Shown here: in pieces, positions 8,400-17,042 of the stretch | Layout: every line of letters starts with the position of its first letter | How positions within the stretch are numbered: the first letter of the stretch is position 1 | NCBI RefSeq assembly: GCF_003024805.1 | Contig: NZ_PUEC01000007.1 | Span: 1-64,000, forward strand | DNA from: Duncaniella muris | GTDB taxonomy: Bacteria; Bacteroidota; Bacteroidia; Bacteroidales; Muribaculaceae | Direction of reading: 5' to 3' | DNA length: 64,000 nucleotides | Notes under the pieces: model-generated | Told to the model about the DNA's origin: nothing | The model's database searches: none | What the model saw: only the letters and a program-made list of their open reading frames with translations | Made by a program: the position numbers and the translations under genes

Positions 8400-8756
8400 C
8401 TGTCCGGGTAATTCACTTATTGCGCATCGGGCATCCTCTTCGGAGAGATTTTATATGCAAAGGTACAGCGTGTGTCCGGTCGTCAAGTACCGCTTTCGCT
8501 AACGGTTCCCGGATATTACGGCAGCCTTCCGCAAATCAAAGATGGACTTTCAGCCCCCGTCTCGTAGCAGGGCAAAGCCGGTCGAGCCGAGTTTTGCCCT
8601 TACTTTCGGTGGTTGGGTATTCCGTTCCATCCCGTACACTGTTTACTTGCCTTATCCGTCCTTTTTCCCGCTGTCAGTCCTGCATAAAAATCATTCCCCG
8701 ACGAGAAGCCGAAAGAGCTTCAAGAAAAGGGAAATAAAAAGTTTAACAAATTAAAA
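8400..8756 (+). promoter_or_regulatory. Long leader L1 of the recurring leader family
   Basis: No gene is visible here. The region is a long upstream leader of the gene at 8757. It contains an inverted pair GGGCAAA (8570-8576) / TTTGCCC (8593-8599). It ends with a hairpin GAAGC/GCTTC at 8705-8721, then GGGAAATAAAAA at 8729. It also carries TACCTTTG read leftward (8459-8466) with TTG 18 bases upstream, an antisense promoter shared with leader L2. Five further leaders in the window have the same 3' plan. Confidence 0.6.
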
Positions 8757-9248
8757 ATGACAACTATGCACAGCAGGATTTTTCAAATTTCAACGGAGCC
8801 GATAGACAAAGAGAACTATCTGAATGAGGACACACTTCAGCAAGGAGACGGGAGCTTCTATGACTATTGTTCAGAAATAGACGAGGAAAACCGTAAAGAG
8901 GATATTGCCAATTTGGTCAATTATGCCTTACCCAAAGGAATGTTCGAGCTTATATCCGATGACACCATGCGCTATAATGGTGGAATAGAGCAATGGAAAG
9001 AGGAGTATGTCGCCAATATCAAAAAGAGAGCGGATGCTCTTACGGCAGATAATATGTTGGAATGGGGTTCGACCTATTATCTCAAACAGGCAGTGGAAAA
9101 TCCGTTGGATGTCGCCTATCATTTCTATTTGGATGGCGACGGCTGCCAGTCTTTTGCCGAACAGTCCTTTGCGTTTATGGAGTTTGTTTGTAGGCTTGAA
9201 CCAGGAACGATACTCTACATCGGAGGAGTTGTTGATTACCACTTCTGA
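8757..9248 (+). CDS. Accessory protein of unknown function (163 aa)
   Basis: A soluble acidic protein with no signal peptide. The first ATG (8757) lies 26 bases after the leader's GGGAAATAAAAA; a second ATG at 8766 is possible. No motif is recognised. It is a single-gene transcript between leader L1 and a terminator, typical of the small accessory genes of Bacteroidales conjugative elements. Confidence 0.6.
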   Translation: MTTMHSRIFQISTEPIDKENYLNEDTLQQGDGSFYDYCSEIDEENRKEDIANLVNYALPKGMFELISDDTMRYNGGIEQWKEEYVANIKKRADALTADNMLEWGSTYYLKQAVENPLDVAYHFYLDGDGCQSFAEQSFAFMEFVCRLEPGTILYIGGVVDYHF

Positions 9249-9268
9249 TGTTTGTCCGAAACATTGGC

Positions 9269-9307
9269 AACCATCCGCTTTTGAGGCGGGTGGTTACTCT
9301 CTTTTTT
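9269..9307 (+). terminator. Intrinsic terminator
   Basis: AACCATCCGC, loop TTTTGAG, GCGGGTGGTT (one wobble pair), then ACTCTCTTTTTT. Confidence 0.75.
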
Positions 9308-9399
9308 GCACAGGCTCACCGGTTACTTTTATAAATATGCTCTGCAGAGCTTCTGCCACCAGTTTCACTGCCGGTATATTCCTGTTTTAAGGGTATAAT

Positions 9400-9673
9400 C
9401 CCTTCACAGCCCCGACATACGCCGCAGGTCTGTTTTCGTGTGCAAAGGTACGGTGGATGAACATGGTTCAAGTACCGCTATCGCTACCTGAAATGAAATT
9501 TGACGACAACTTTCCGTAATCGAAGATAACGGTATTTCATAAAATTTCATCGCAGGTTCCTTGTCCGTCGTTCTTGTATCCCCCGTTTGGAACGCACATA
9601 AAAACAATCCTTTTGGGCGAAGTCAGAAGACTTCAAGAAAAGGGGAATAAAAAAATCACTAAATCAAAAGACA
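9400..9673 (+). promoter_or_regulatory. Long leader L2 of the recurring leader family
   Basis: No gene is visible between 9310 and 9673. The region shares blocks with L1: TGCAAAGGTACG, then TCAAGTACCGCTATCGCTA (TCAAGTACCGCTTTCGCTA in L1), an AATC(A/G)AAGAT block, and the same 3' end. The terminal hairpin here is GAAGTC/GACTTC at 9619-9634, then GGGGAATAAAAA at 9642. The base pairs differ from those of L1 while pairing is kept. TACCTTTG read leftward lies within it, with TTG 18 bases upstream. Confidence 0.6.
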
Positions 9674-10150
9674 ATGAGCAAGTACGATTTCATCAAGCAA
9701 GGTAACCTCCTTTATTGGAATACTTCTGACAATGAAAATTCAGAACGAGAATGTAAAATCATTTCCACCCCCGAAAAAGTGGATAGCGACAGTATTATTT
9801 TAATCGCAACAGGTTCTTCAGAGATTGAAGTTTTGGCATCGGAACTATCACCTATTGGCTCATCAAGAAGCCACAAAGAGGAATTTTTGCGCTGGAAAAA
9901 AGAGCGTGAGGCTGAGGGCATGGAGTTTTTCAACCGTCTTTCCGAAGTCATGGCAACAGACAATGATTTGGCTGTAGGCGATATGGTGGCGTTTACAAAC
10001 GACTACGGGGTGGTGTTTGGCCCCAAAGAAGTATTAGCTTTCAGAAAGCCTTGGAATGGCGGTAGATGCGTATATATCGACAGTGATGCCTATTGGTTTC
10101 CAGACCGTCCCGGACAGCTTACCATCCTAAGCAAAGGAGGTACGGAATGA
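9674..10150 (+). CDS. Accessory protein of unknown function (158 aa)
   Basis: A soluble protein. The C-terminal part (about residues 97-150, VGDMVAFTNDYGVVFGPKEVLAF...) has the alternating pattern of a small beta-barrel fold, but no family is recognised. It follows leader L2. Its stop overlaps the next start (ATGA), so the two are coupled. Confidence 0.6.
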   Translation: MSKYDFIKQGNLLYWNTSDNENSERECKIISTPEKVDSDSIILIATGSSEIEVLASELSPIGSSRSHKEEFLRWKKEREAEGMEFFNRLSEVMATDNDLAVGDMVAFTNDYGVVFGPKEVLAFRKPWNGGRCVYIDSDAYWFPDRPGQLTILSKGGTE

Positions 10151-10401
10151 CAACAAACGGCATACTCAAACGACTTGGTGGCAATATTGCCACAGGTCGT
10201 TTCAACTGGCGAAAATACTGCACACCGCAATCTTACTTCGGTTGGGAGATTTGCGTTACCCCTCTGCATTGCTCTTACGGACAGATAGGTTACACCGTTC
10301 ATTTCCCTTATACCAATATACCGGAAGTGGAATACGATTGGGAAATGGGCAAACTGACCATTGACGGCGAGAAGTGGAAAAGTTATTTGCGGAACGAATA
10401 A
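10147..10401 (+). CDS. Accessory protein of unknown function (84 aa)
   Basis: The start at 10147 overlaps the previous stop as ATGA. The product MTTNGILKRLGGNIATGRFN... is short and aromatic, with no motif recognised. It is the second of three genes behind leader L2. Confidence 0.55.
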   Translation: MTTNGILKRLGGNIATGRFNWRKYCTPQSYFGWEICVTPLHCSYGQIGYTVHFPYTNIPEVEYDWEMGKLTIDGEKWKSYLRNE

Positions 10402-10415
10402 TAATAAATATCAAT

Positions 10416-10790
10416 ATGGCACAGAATTTTTATACCAAATGGCAGAACGCTATCCTTGCAGATGCAGGAGGCTATGTTTCAAAAGAGTATCGCAGTTTCC
10501 AGACAGCATTGGTGCGTGAGATTTCCAAATATGCCGCAGCCGTTGGCGCAAAGGTGGCTTCCAATTCAAAAGGGCATTATGACACCTCCTGCTTCATTGA
10601 GCGCAACGGCAAGTTCGTTTACATCAGCCACTCTTCCGGTCTTTCACGAATTGGCAGCGGCGTAAGAATTGAACTCGATTCGTTTCTGATACGGACTGCC
10701 CAACACGCAAAAGACTACAGAGGAGGATATAACCAATATTGTGACATGGCAAATTTGCAGTCCATGATGGATGATTTACTGAAAGAATAA
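10416..10790 (+). CDS. Accessory protein of unknown function (124 aa)
   Basis: The start MAQNFYTKWQNAIL at 10416 is 14 bases after the previous gene; the frame extends further 5' but overlaps it. The product is a small mixed alpha/beta protein (HYDTSCFIERNGKFVYISHSS, then VRIELDSFLIRTA..DYRGG). Its C-terminal 72 residues are repeated almost unchanged at 17092-17308, beyond the cargo block. This is therefore the intact copy. Confidence 0.65.
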   Translation: MAQNFYTKWQNAILADAGGYVSKEYRSFQTALVREISKYAAAVGAKVASNSKGHYDTSCFIERNGKFVYISHSSGLSRIGSGVRIELDSFLIRTAQHAKDYRGGYNQYCDMANLQSMMDDLLKE

Positions 10791-10805
10791 AAAATTGAAA
10801 ACAAG

Positions 10806-10844
10806 AAAAGATGCGGAGCCGTAAGGTTCCGCATCTTTTTCTTT
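10806..10844. terminator. Bidirectional terminator
   Basis: AAAAGATGCGGA ... TCCGCATCTTTTT with A-rich and T-rich flanks. It separates the rightward small gene from the leftward ardC remnant. A diverged copy is at 17314-17352. Confidence 0.8.
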
Positions 10845-10850
10845 CCATCC

Positions 10851-10925
10851 TTACCGGCGCATACCGCTGCCGTATTCTACCTCTTGTAGTTCTGCCCGAT
10901 ACTCTTCCTGTTCGTTCAGCTTCCC
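10851..10925 (-). pseudogene. 3' remnant of an ardC-like gene
   Basis: Read leftward it gives NGKLNEQEEYRAELQEVEY then GSGMRR and a stop. It closely matches the C-terminus of the intact ArdC protein at 17361-19049 (NELEEYRAELQEAEY, GGGMHR). Only about 25 codons remain. The fragment stops at the edge of the MATE gene, marking the left recombination junction at about 10926-10933. Confidence 0.75.
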
Positions 10926-10932
10926 ATTGCCG

Positions 10933-12219
10933 CTATCGTTTATATTTCAGATAAATAATAGCTTGTATTCCAAGCAGTATGGCATATAAGTATTCTACCG
11001 ACCAATAAGCCGCCAGTGGAACACTCCAACGGCTTAGTCCCCATAAACAGGACAGGTAGGCAATCGTAGTTGTCACTTGAAATATGAAGACCGTCCGTGT
11101 CGCTCCCGTCCCGGTTACGGCATTCAGATAGACATAGCCGGGCAGGGCAAAGAAGTAATTCAATAGCATGACTGCGAAAGGTAGCCACGCTACTTGTACG
11201 ATTGTCGGATTGTCCGTGTAAGCCCCGATAATGGGCTGGTGAAAGAGCAAGGCAAGGGCTATCAGCGGAACGCCTGCCGCATACCCCAAACGGATAACCC
11301 GGCGACAAAGTGGAAAAACATTTTTCTTTTCACCCGCACCAATCAGATTGCTGACCAACGAACTGGTGACACCCGATAGGGCATTAACAATGACGGAGAA
11401 CAAGGCGGAAACGCTTCTGACGATATTCGACACCGCCAGCTCCATTTCCCCCAAACGTTCGATAGCCAAGAAGAACAGAAACCAAATGGCTACACTCATA
11501 AAGAATTGCAACATGCTCCATACCGAGATAGAAAGGATTTCTTTCAGTACCGTCATATCCATACTCCAATGTAAGCCATACAGATGTCTGTTGATGTGTC
11601 GAAACACATAGGCTGTCAGGACGATTAACGAACACAGTTCTGCCAATGACGATGCGATAGCCGCCCCCGATATGCCCATACCGAAACCGAATATCAGAAT
11701 CCAGTTCATAGGGATATTTACCAGCACGGCAGTAAAAGCCGCCATGTTCAGGGCTTTTGTCTGCGTGATGCCTACCAAAAACGAGCGTAAGGCAAGAAAC
11801 GGGAAAGAGAAAAACAGTCCCCAAATACGTCCGTCCAAATAACGGATAACAGCGTTATAGACAGCATCCGAAGCAATCAGATGTTTCAAAAGGACAGGAG
11901 AAAGAATTTGGGACAACAGGCAAAGAGCCACCGCCAGCGACAACAGGAAAGAAAAGCCTTGAAAGAAAGTCTTCCCCGTTTCCGAATACTGCTGTTCCCC
12001 GTTACGGCGGGCAATTACCACTTGCAACCCCAAACTGAACCCGAAGCCGAGCATATAAATCGCCAAGAACCATATTCCGGCAATGGCGGATGCGCCCAGT
12101 TCCACATCACCCACATGCCCCAAGAACAAGGCATCGGTAATATTTATCAGTTGTTCAATAAGGATGCTCATCATTACAGGAAAAGCGATGAGCCAAATTT
12201 TCTTATAGGTATAATCCAT
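10933..12219 (-). CDS. MATE-family multidrug efflux protein
   Basis: A 428-residue integral membrane protein with about 12 hydrophobic helices, the usual size for MATE Na+/H+-coupled exporters. The N-terminus YKKIWLIAFPVMMSILIEQLINITDALFLGHVG and the second-half repeat (SALFSVIVNALSGVTSSLVSNLIGAG) are typical. The start at 12219 (MDYTYKK) is preferred; the frame extends to 12318, but the added part overlaps structured leader RNA. It is the last cargo gene, and its stop codon lies at the junction with the ardC remnant. The leader suggests attenuation-type control. Confidence 0.85.
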   Translation of the reverse strand: MDYTYKKIWLIAFPVMMSILIEQLINITDALFLGHVGDVELGASAIAGIWFLAIYMLGFGFSLGLQVVIARRNGEQQYSETGKTFFQGFSFLLSLAVALCLLSQILSPVLLKHLIASDAVYNAVIRYLDGRIWGLFFSFPFLALRSFLVGITQTKALNMAAFTAVLVNIPMNWILIFGFGMGISGAAIASSLAELCSLIVLTAYVFRHINRHLYGLHWSMDMTVLKEILSISVWSMLQFFMSVAIWFLFFLAIERLGEMELAVSNIVRSVSALFSVIVNALSGVTSSLVSNLIGAGEKKNVFPLCRRVIRLGYAAGVPLIALALLFHQPIIGAYTDNPTIVQVAWLPFAVMLLNYFFALPGYVYLNAVTGTGATRTVFIFQVTTTIAYLSCLWGLSRWSVPLAAYWSVEYLYAILLGIQAIIYLKYKR

Positions 12220-12450
12220 TTGTTCAAACCAATATGATACAATAAGCCATGCCGCTTGAACAGCACAACAATCTTGTAGATTTACAATTAGGGATAATGA
12301 CAAGGCAGTAATAGACAAACTTAAACGATAAGCCTGTCTATTGCTGAATAGCGTTAATTGAGGGTGCTATTCGCCCGGCGTAGCTATATGCACAACTGCC
12401 ATTTCATATTGTTGAACAACTATTCTTTTTCTGTTAGAGCTGCAAAGATA
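12220..12450 (-). promoter_or_regulatory. Structured leader of the MATE gene
   Basis: A leftward TATCTTTG box (12443-12450) lies about 225 bases before the MATE start. The leader encodes a possible 7-residue peptide MKWQLCI (12384-12407). It then has a hairpin GAATAGC/GCTATTC (12346-12372) abutting a second one of 12 bases with one mismatch (CAGTAATAGACA 12306-12317 / TGTCTATTGCTG 12335-12346). A TTGAAC-type pair near the start codon (12222-12227, 12256-12261) can also pair with 12412-12417. No strong U tract follows, so translational rather than transcriptional attenuation is likelier. Confidence 0.5.
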
Positions 12451-12505
12451 GCGTTTTTCCCTGAATTTGTATCTGTAAACTATCAATTAGCAGTTTTAGG
12501 AGAAA

Positions 12506-13204
12506 CTATATTTTTGTGCTATACCTATTATATAATATGCAAATCAGCCCCCCGGAAAGAAAGATAGCTGGCAGAATAAACCAATAGTTGTTACTTATCA
12601 GAAACTTGGCTATCCAAAAAGAAGGGAGAAATGAAAATACATATTGGGTACTATCTGTAATCACAAAAGGTATGATTAATCCCACCATAACCAAAGCAGA
12701 TACTTTGGCAAGTGCCATACCTTCCACTTTATTCCCCGCGTATGCTAAAATAATCATAGCAGCCACAACGCTTAGTATTGTAGCCAATATGGATATGATA
12801 AATGTAGTCCATAATGACATATCTGATACGGAACAGAAAGAAAGCAGCACGAAAGAAACAATGGCTGCAAATAAAACAGGAATAATCAATCTTGATATAA
12901 GATAACCCTTCTTCCCAAGTGGGGTGATTGTGATATACCTGTTGATTTTCATGTCCGTTTCATCCAATACCACCAAGACCGAAGCGAAACAAATCATGTA
13001 AGGACACATAATTGCAAGGAATAAATCCAATATCGGATAATATAGACTGAAATCCTTTAGCATCGGATAATGCTGTACAATCAAGGGGAAAACAAACCTG
13101 TATATTGCCGCTAATAGCAACGGAATACATATTATTGCAGATAACATACCGTCTGAGAATATGTTTCTGATGAACATTTTGAAGGAAATAATATTCTGAT
13201 TCAT
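12506..13204 (-). CDS. ABC transporter permease (second subunit)
   Basis: A 232-residue protein with about six hydrophobic helices, an ABC-2-like exporter membrane subunit. The start at 13204 (MNQNIISFK) is chosen because it falls two bases after the upstream permease stop; the longer frame overlaps that gene. It forms a three-gene exporter with the next two genes. Substrate unknown; the paired TetR gene suggests a toxic compound. Codon and base use are AT-rich like the rest of the cargo. Confidence 0.75.
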   Translation of the reverse strand: MNQNIISFKMFIRNIFSDGMLSAIICIPLLLAAIYRFVFPLIVQHYPMLKDFSLYYPILDLFLAIMCPYMICFASVLVVLDETDMKINRYITITPLGKKGYLISRLIIPVLFAAIVSFVLLSFCSVSDMSLWTTFIISILATILSVVAAMIILAYAGNKVEGMALAKVSALVMVGLIIPFVITDSTQYVFSFLPSFWIAKFLISNNYWFILPAIFLSGGLICILYNRYSTKI

Positions 13205-13206
13205 AA

Positions 13207-13869
13207 TTATATCGTCATCATTTTTTTTACTGACAGACAAGAAAAAATATACATCGCAATGCACCAAATGATTATTGCCATTAGAGACATGATACTGATA
13301 TTTCCAGCCATAAGTTCTATAAGGCTTATACTCGGGTGTAATAGCATAACTCCCGACTTATAGCCCATTGTATAAATTGATATGGGAGCTACGGATATTA
13401 TCAAAGTGGGAACCATAATCAGCATAAAATTATTCATGGTTGAAATGAAAGCGGAAAGTGATATTCCAACCAGTGTAAATAATGCTGAACCTAACATAAT
13501 TCCAGTAACAAGGTGTATGTAAGAATGTTCCATGCCAGAGAATAATGCGATTAGCACTCCACTTAGCAAAGAAATCAGCCCGATAGAAATTACCTTTGAC
13601 AAAATGTATGCGTGTACCGATATAGGCGAAACAGCTAATGCCTGCATTACTTTTTCGCTTTTCTCGAATAATATGATTGCTCCCATAAACATTAATCCAA
13701 TCAGTACGGGGTCTGAAAATATAAGTGCAGTTGTGCATAGTTCCTTCCACGGCATAGGAAGAATGCGCAATACTGTAATATACACCAATGTAAATAGCGT
13801 GTATAGGGCATAAAAACCATATTTGTATTGCTGCCGAATATCGCCAAGTATTAAACCTTTAAGTTTCAT
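13207..13869 (-). CDS. ABC transporter permease (first subunit)
   Basis: A 220-residue membrane protein with about six hydrophobic segments, including VLIGLMFMGAIILFEKSEKVMQALAVSP, a pattern of ABC-2 type fluoroquinolone/bacteriocin-exporter permeases. Its start overlaps the ATPase stop by four bases, so the two are translationally coupled. It probably pairs with the 12506-13204 protein as a heterodimeric channel. Confidence 0.75.
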   Translation of the reverse strand: MKLKGLILGDIRQQYKYGFYALYTLFTLVYITVLRILPMPWKELCTTALIFSDPVLIGLMFMGAIILFEKSEKVMQALAVSPISVHAYILSKVISIGLISLLSGVLIALFSGMEHSYIHLVTGIMLGSALFTLVGISLSAFISTMNNFMLIMVPTLIISVAPISIYTMGYKSGVMLLHPSISLIELMAGNISIMSLMAIIIWCIAMYIFSCLSVKKMMTI

Positions 13870-14714
13870 AGTAATTTCCTCCCTGTTATTTCTGAGAATA
13901 TATGGTCTAATGTCGGCTCATTGCTATGTATTGATAACAAGGCATTAGCTTGAATCAGAGATTGCAGCTTTTTGTCTGTACTTATTTTATCAAGTGCGAT
14001 TGTAGTATTCAATTCTTGTTGATTCTCCAAATATGAATATGTCACTTCATTATAACGCCTTGACATGATAAGATTATGAGGAGTGTCCATAGCTTTAATG
14101 TTGCCATCGACAATAAATGCCACACGGTCACAAAGTTCGGTTGCATCGTGCATATTGTGAGTAGTCAGAATAATTGTCACTCCTTTATTTTTAAGCTCAC
14201 GAATAATGTTTTTCATCACTTGGGAGTTTGAGGGGTCTAAACCTGATGTTGGCTCATCCAAAAATAACACTTTGGGCTGATGAATGATTGACCGGGCAAA
14301 GTTTAATCTGGATTTCATACCTTTGGAAAAACCTGCCACTTTCTTGTTGGCATGTTGTGATAGTCCGACCATTTCTAATAATTGTTCGGCAGGAATCAGC
14401 TTACAATCATATAAAGAACCAAAGAATTTTAAGTTCTCCAATGCAGTGAATTTCTCATAAAAACTTGGAAATTCAAAATCGACACCAATACTCTCATAGA
14501 AATGGTCTGGTCTATTTCTAATTTCATGTTCATTAATAGAAACACTCCCCTTATATTTAGGGAGCATACCTATTAATATTTTTTGAAGAGTGCTTTTCCC
14601 TGCTCCAGAAGGCCCTAAGAAGCCAAAGATTTCTCCGCTTCTTACTTGAAAATTCATATTCTCAATAAATGGTAGTTGAGAATAACTAAACGATAAGTTT
14701 TTTACTGTAATCAT
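13866..14714 (-). CDS. ABC transporter ATP-binding protein
   Basis: A 282-residue ATPase. Walker A GPSGAGKST is at residues 34-42, the signature region reads GFSKGMKSRLNFARSI (FSKGM in place of LSGGQ, common in ABC-2 exporters), Walker B is KVLFLDEPTSGLDP, and the switch His is in LTTHNMHDA. It energises the two permeases that follow. It lies 123 bases from the TetR gene, a common drug- or peptide-exporter arrangement. Confidence 0.88.
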   Translation of the reverse strand: MITVKNLSFSYSQLPFIENMNFQVRSGEIFGFLGPSGAGKSTLQKILIGMLPKYKGSVSINEHEIRNRPDHFYESIGVDFEFPSFYEKFTALENLKFFGSLYDCKLIPAEQLLEMVGLSQHANKKVAGFSKGMKSRLNFARSIIHQPKVLFLDEPTSGLDPSNSQVMKNIIRELKNKGVTIILTTHNMHDATELCDRVAFIVDGNIKAMDTPHNLIMSRRYNEVTYSYLENQQELNTTIALDKISTDKKLQSLIQANALLSIHSNEPTLDHIFSEITGRKLL

Positions 14715-14837
14715 AATTTTTCAATTTTGTATTATATGACTAAATCTGCCTATACAGTCATATCGTAGATTCAAAACATCGCTATGTGGCATATTTGCAC
14801 ATAGTCAGTTGATATTATATAATCTTGTCGTGCTGGA
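14715..14837. promoter_or_regulatory. Operator-like region before ABC genes
   Basis: Two inverted repeats lie between the TetR stop and the ATPase start: ATGACT/AGTCAT (14736-14761) and a 7-base CTATGTG/CACATAG (14782-14804). Either could be the TetR binding site that controls the exporter. No clear TAnnTTTG box was found. Confidence 0.45.
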
Positions 14838-15428
14838 TTAGTCTTTAAATAGTTGCTGTACTATCCCCCTAACCATAAACTTGAAAACCTTATTGTAAAT
14901 ATCTGTTCCGATTGTTTTCTCGTTTAGAATAGTCAAGAATGCGGCTCTTAAAGCCCCAGCAAATACCTTTGCGTCAATTGATTTATTTTCTGGAATAAAT
15001 TTCAGTAGTTCGTTTGCCAACATGACATCATCATCTACGTGTTTTGAAAGTACTTCTTGAGGGAGTTTTCTGCTTAGATATTCCACGTCACAATTCGCAA
15101 AGGCAGATACAAAGTATGGCTTGTTGTTGATTAGCAAGTCAGATATAATATCTGTCAATGTATCAACCGTAATATTATCGGTATGCTTATTTATGGCATT
15201 CAGAAATTCTTTTTCCAGTTTCTTATGATAGTCTATTATTGTATCGAAAAAAAGAAGTTCTTTTGATGTATAGAACAGATAAAATGCCCCTTTAGAAATA
15301 TTGGCATATTTAACAAGTTCATCTACAGAAGTTTTGCGTACCCCTTGTTGTTGGATAAATAACAAAGCTCCTTCTTTGAGTTTATCCTTTATAAGCTTTC
15401 TTTCGTTGTCATCAAATGCTTTTGCCAT
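14838..15428 (-). CDS. TetR/AcrR-family transcriptional regulator
   Basis: A 196-residue repressor with an N-terminal HTH at about residues 20-65 (QQGVRKTSVDELVKYANISKGAFYLFYTSKELLF), the TetR pattern, and a helical ligand-binding domain. It probably represses the exporter genes that follow in the same direction and responds to the exported compound. A TATGTTTG promoter box lies at 15462-15469 and a GTGAC/GTCAC inverted pair at 15434-15459, placed for autoregulation. Confidence 0.85.
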   Translation of the reverse strand: MAKAFDDNERKLIKDKLKEGALLFIQQQGVRKTSVDELVKYANISKGAFYLFYTSKELLFFDTIIDYHKKLEKEFLNAINKHTDNITVDTLTDIISDLLINNKPYFVSAFANCDVEYLSRKLPQEVLSKHVDDDVMLANELLKFIPENKSIDAKVFAGALRAAFLTILNEKTIGTDIYNKVFKFMVRGIVQQLFKD

Positions 15429-15560
15429 ATTGTGTGACTATTTAATCATTATTGGTCACTGCAAACATACGCGTTATTTTTGAATTGACAAAGAAATATT
15501 GGTTTATTTTTCCCGGAAAGTTACTTCATATCAACTTGCGGTTATATCTTTCGACACAAA

Positions 15561-15923
15561 TTAGTCGGTGTAAAGTCCAATGTGATTGCCCGCAGGGTCA
15601 GCAAATACGACAAAATACCCTTTCTCCTCGGCTTGAATTTTAGTCTTGGGAATAACTATGCTACCACCTTGCTTCATTACTTGCCGGATTGACCTATCAA
15701 TGTCTTCACAGTTAAAGTGAATTAATACACCATGCTCTGAGGGTTTGAAGTTCGGTGCATAAGATATAGCACCTACCGTTTGTCCGTCCTGCACGAAACA
15801 AGCCATTTTCTCGTTATTATATTCGGTTACCATAAGTTCAACTCCTAAGATTGTTTGATAGAAATTTACTGATTGGTAGAAGTAGGTAACGGGAATTTCA
15901 AAGAATGCGATTAAATTTTTCAC
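15561..15923 (-). CDS. VOC-superfamily (glyoxalase/bleomycin resistance-like) protein
   Basis: A 120-residue protein with the paired beta-alpha-beta-beta-beta pattern: N-terminal FFEIPVTYFYQSVNFYQTILGVEL, central GVLIHFNCEDIDRSIRQVMKQGG, C-terminal GYFVVFADPAGNHIGLYTD. These are hallmarks of VOC enzymes and drug-binding proteins. Substrate cannot be told. A TAATTTTG box at 15963-15970 would start its own short transcript. Confidence 0.85.
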   Translation of the reverse strand: MKNLIAFFEIPVTYFYQSVNFYQTILGVELMVTEYNNEKMACFVQDGQTVGAISYAPNFKPSEHGVLIHFNCEDIDRSIRQVMKQGGSIVIPKTKIQAEEKGYFVVFADPAGNHIGLYTD

Positions 15924-16012
15924 GTTCTTTTAGTTGCTATTTTGTCCTGCGCTAAGACAGTGCAAAATTACGATTGGCATAAGGAACTGGATAGAACGAA
16001 GGGGACATTTTA

Positions 16013-16076
16013 GAGGGTGCAACTTCACACGTTGTTGCACCCTCCTTGTTTTTAACTTTCACTGACAGTGAAAGTT
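16013..16076. terminator. Two hairpins after the methyltransferase gene
   Basis: A perfect 11+1+11 palindrome AACTTTCACTG-A-CAGTGAAAGTT (16054-16076) directly follows the methyltransferase stop. A second inverted pair GAGGGTGCAAC/GTTGCACCCTC is at 16013-16044. Leftward, neither is followed by a U tract, so termination is probable but unproven. Confidence 0.5.
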
Positions 16077-16856
16077 TTAGATTTTCTTTCCGATATAAAA
16101 TACATAACCATAGAAACCTTTATACTTATTGTATAATGCTTCTTCAAGATGTTGAAACTCTATGAGTTTCTTTACGGTTTCATTATGGGGATATTTTTCC
16201 AGCATTAGTTTACGGGCCTCAATCAAAGGCTGATAGTAATGTTCCGTCCAGCATTTTTCCGGCAATACAAATGAAGCGACTGGGAGATAGCCAGCCTTCT
16301 GCAGTTGTGCGACTTTAACAGGAATTGTATCTATCTCTTGATACTCCTGCATCCAAAAATCGTGTATTTCAGCCGGACGCTCTTCTGTAAACCATGAACT
16401 TTCCGAAACAGCAATATACCCATCAGGTTTCAAATAATTACGCCATTCATTTATACCTCTTTCAAAGCCGATATTATAAATAGCACCTTCCGACCATATC
16501 AAGTCTAAAGATTCTTTTTCAAAAGGTAGATTGTCCATTGAGCCAACAATCCCCTTCACTCTGTTTTGCAAATTCAGTTTTAAGGCATCATGATTGAACT
16601 TATCAATACACCCTGAAAAGAAATCAAGTCCTGTAATAGTTCCTGATACATTTTGTGCCAAAACCATAGTTTGACCTCCCGTTCCACAACCAATGTCTGC
16701 AATTTGCGCAGTATCGCTCAGATTATCAATGAAACTTAAAGCCTTTAATGTAACATCAGGACTTCCCGGACCTTGCCTTTTAGTATTAAGAAAAAATTCA
16801 CAAATTAAATTTACATCGAAACCGTAAATTGTGTTGTTATCGTTATTCATTTTCAT
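16077..16856 (-). CDS. Class I SAM-dependent methyltransferase
   Basis: A 259-residue small-molecule-type methyltransferase. The SAM-binding motif I is [12 protein letters not shown] at about residues 52-63, followed by [16 protein letters not shown] and [12 protein letters not shown] (motifs II-IV, Methyltransf_11/25 type). There is no rRNA- or DNA-binding domain, so a resistance role is only suggested by company and by the leader. It is first in the cargo when read leftward. A strong promoter (TTTG-N20-TACCTTTG) and an attenuator-like leader precede it. Confidence 0.82.
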   Translation of the reverse strand: MKMNNDNNTIYGFDVNLICEFFLNTKRQGPGSPDVTLKALSFIDNLSDTAQIADIGCGTGGQTMVLAQNVSGTITGLDFFSGCIDKFNHDALKLNLQNRVKGIVGSMDNLPFEKESLDLIWSEGAIYNIGFERGINEWRNYLKPDGYIAVSESSWFTEERPAEIHDFWMQEYQEIDTIPVKVAQLQKAGYLPVASFVLPEKCWTEHYYQPLIEARKLMLEKYPHNETVKKLIEFQHLEEALYNKYKGFYGYVFYIGKKI

Positions 16857-16967
16857 TGTATATATTGCGTACAGGGAAAATATGATGATACCTTACCTAT
16901 ACACAGATTAAAATTATAATATAAGCATACGAGAATAGCTCCCGAAAAGAATTATCCGAGAGTAAAC

Positions 16968-17003
16968 ATAAAAAGCAATCTACATTAAAAATGCAGATTG
17001 CTT
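16968..17003 (-). promoter_or_regulatory. Terminator-like hairpin in methyltransferase leader (attenuator)
   Basis: Read leftward, AAGCAATCTGCATT-TTT-AATGTAGATTGCTT forms a 14-pair stem (one G-U) with a 3-base loop, followed by a U tract of five. It lies between the promoter and the gene, 112 bases before the start codon. The leader peptide stop codon overlaps the 5' arm. Confidence 0.6.
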
Positions 17004-17037
17004 ACAACACAATATCCGATTGGTTTGTTTTCTTCAT
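17002..17037 (-). CDS. Putative 11-residue leader peptide MKKTNQSDIVL
   Basis: ATG at 17037 lies only a few bases after the -7 box, so the mRNA would start almost at this codon. The stop TAA (17002-17004) overlaps the first stem of the hairpin. A ribosome stalled near the end would block hairpin formation, as in drug-inducible attenuation. The very short 5' end is a caveat for translation. Confidence 0.45.
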   Translation of the reverse strand: MKKTNQSDIVL

Positions 17038-17042
17038 GCGAG

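Larger units (their letters stand above)
10569..10926 (+). repeat. Left copy of a diverged direct repeat flanking the cargo block
   Basis: Matches 17090-17433 in the same orientation: 3' part of the small gene, the GATGCGGA...TCCGCATC terminator, and the last 25 codons of an ardC-like gene on the minus strand. The copies differ at many positions, so this is not a transposition target duplication. The cargo lies between them. Confidence 0.8.

Noticed and set aside
10806-10844. Terminator pair at 10806 and 17314 as transposon end repeats
   Set aside because: They are in direct orientation, embedded in longer diverged gene fragments and end in T runs, so they are terminators within the duplicated segment.
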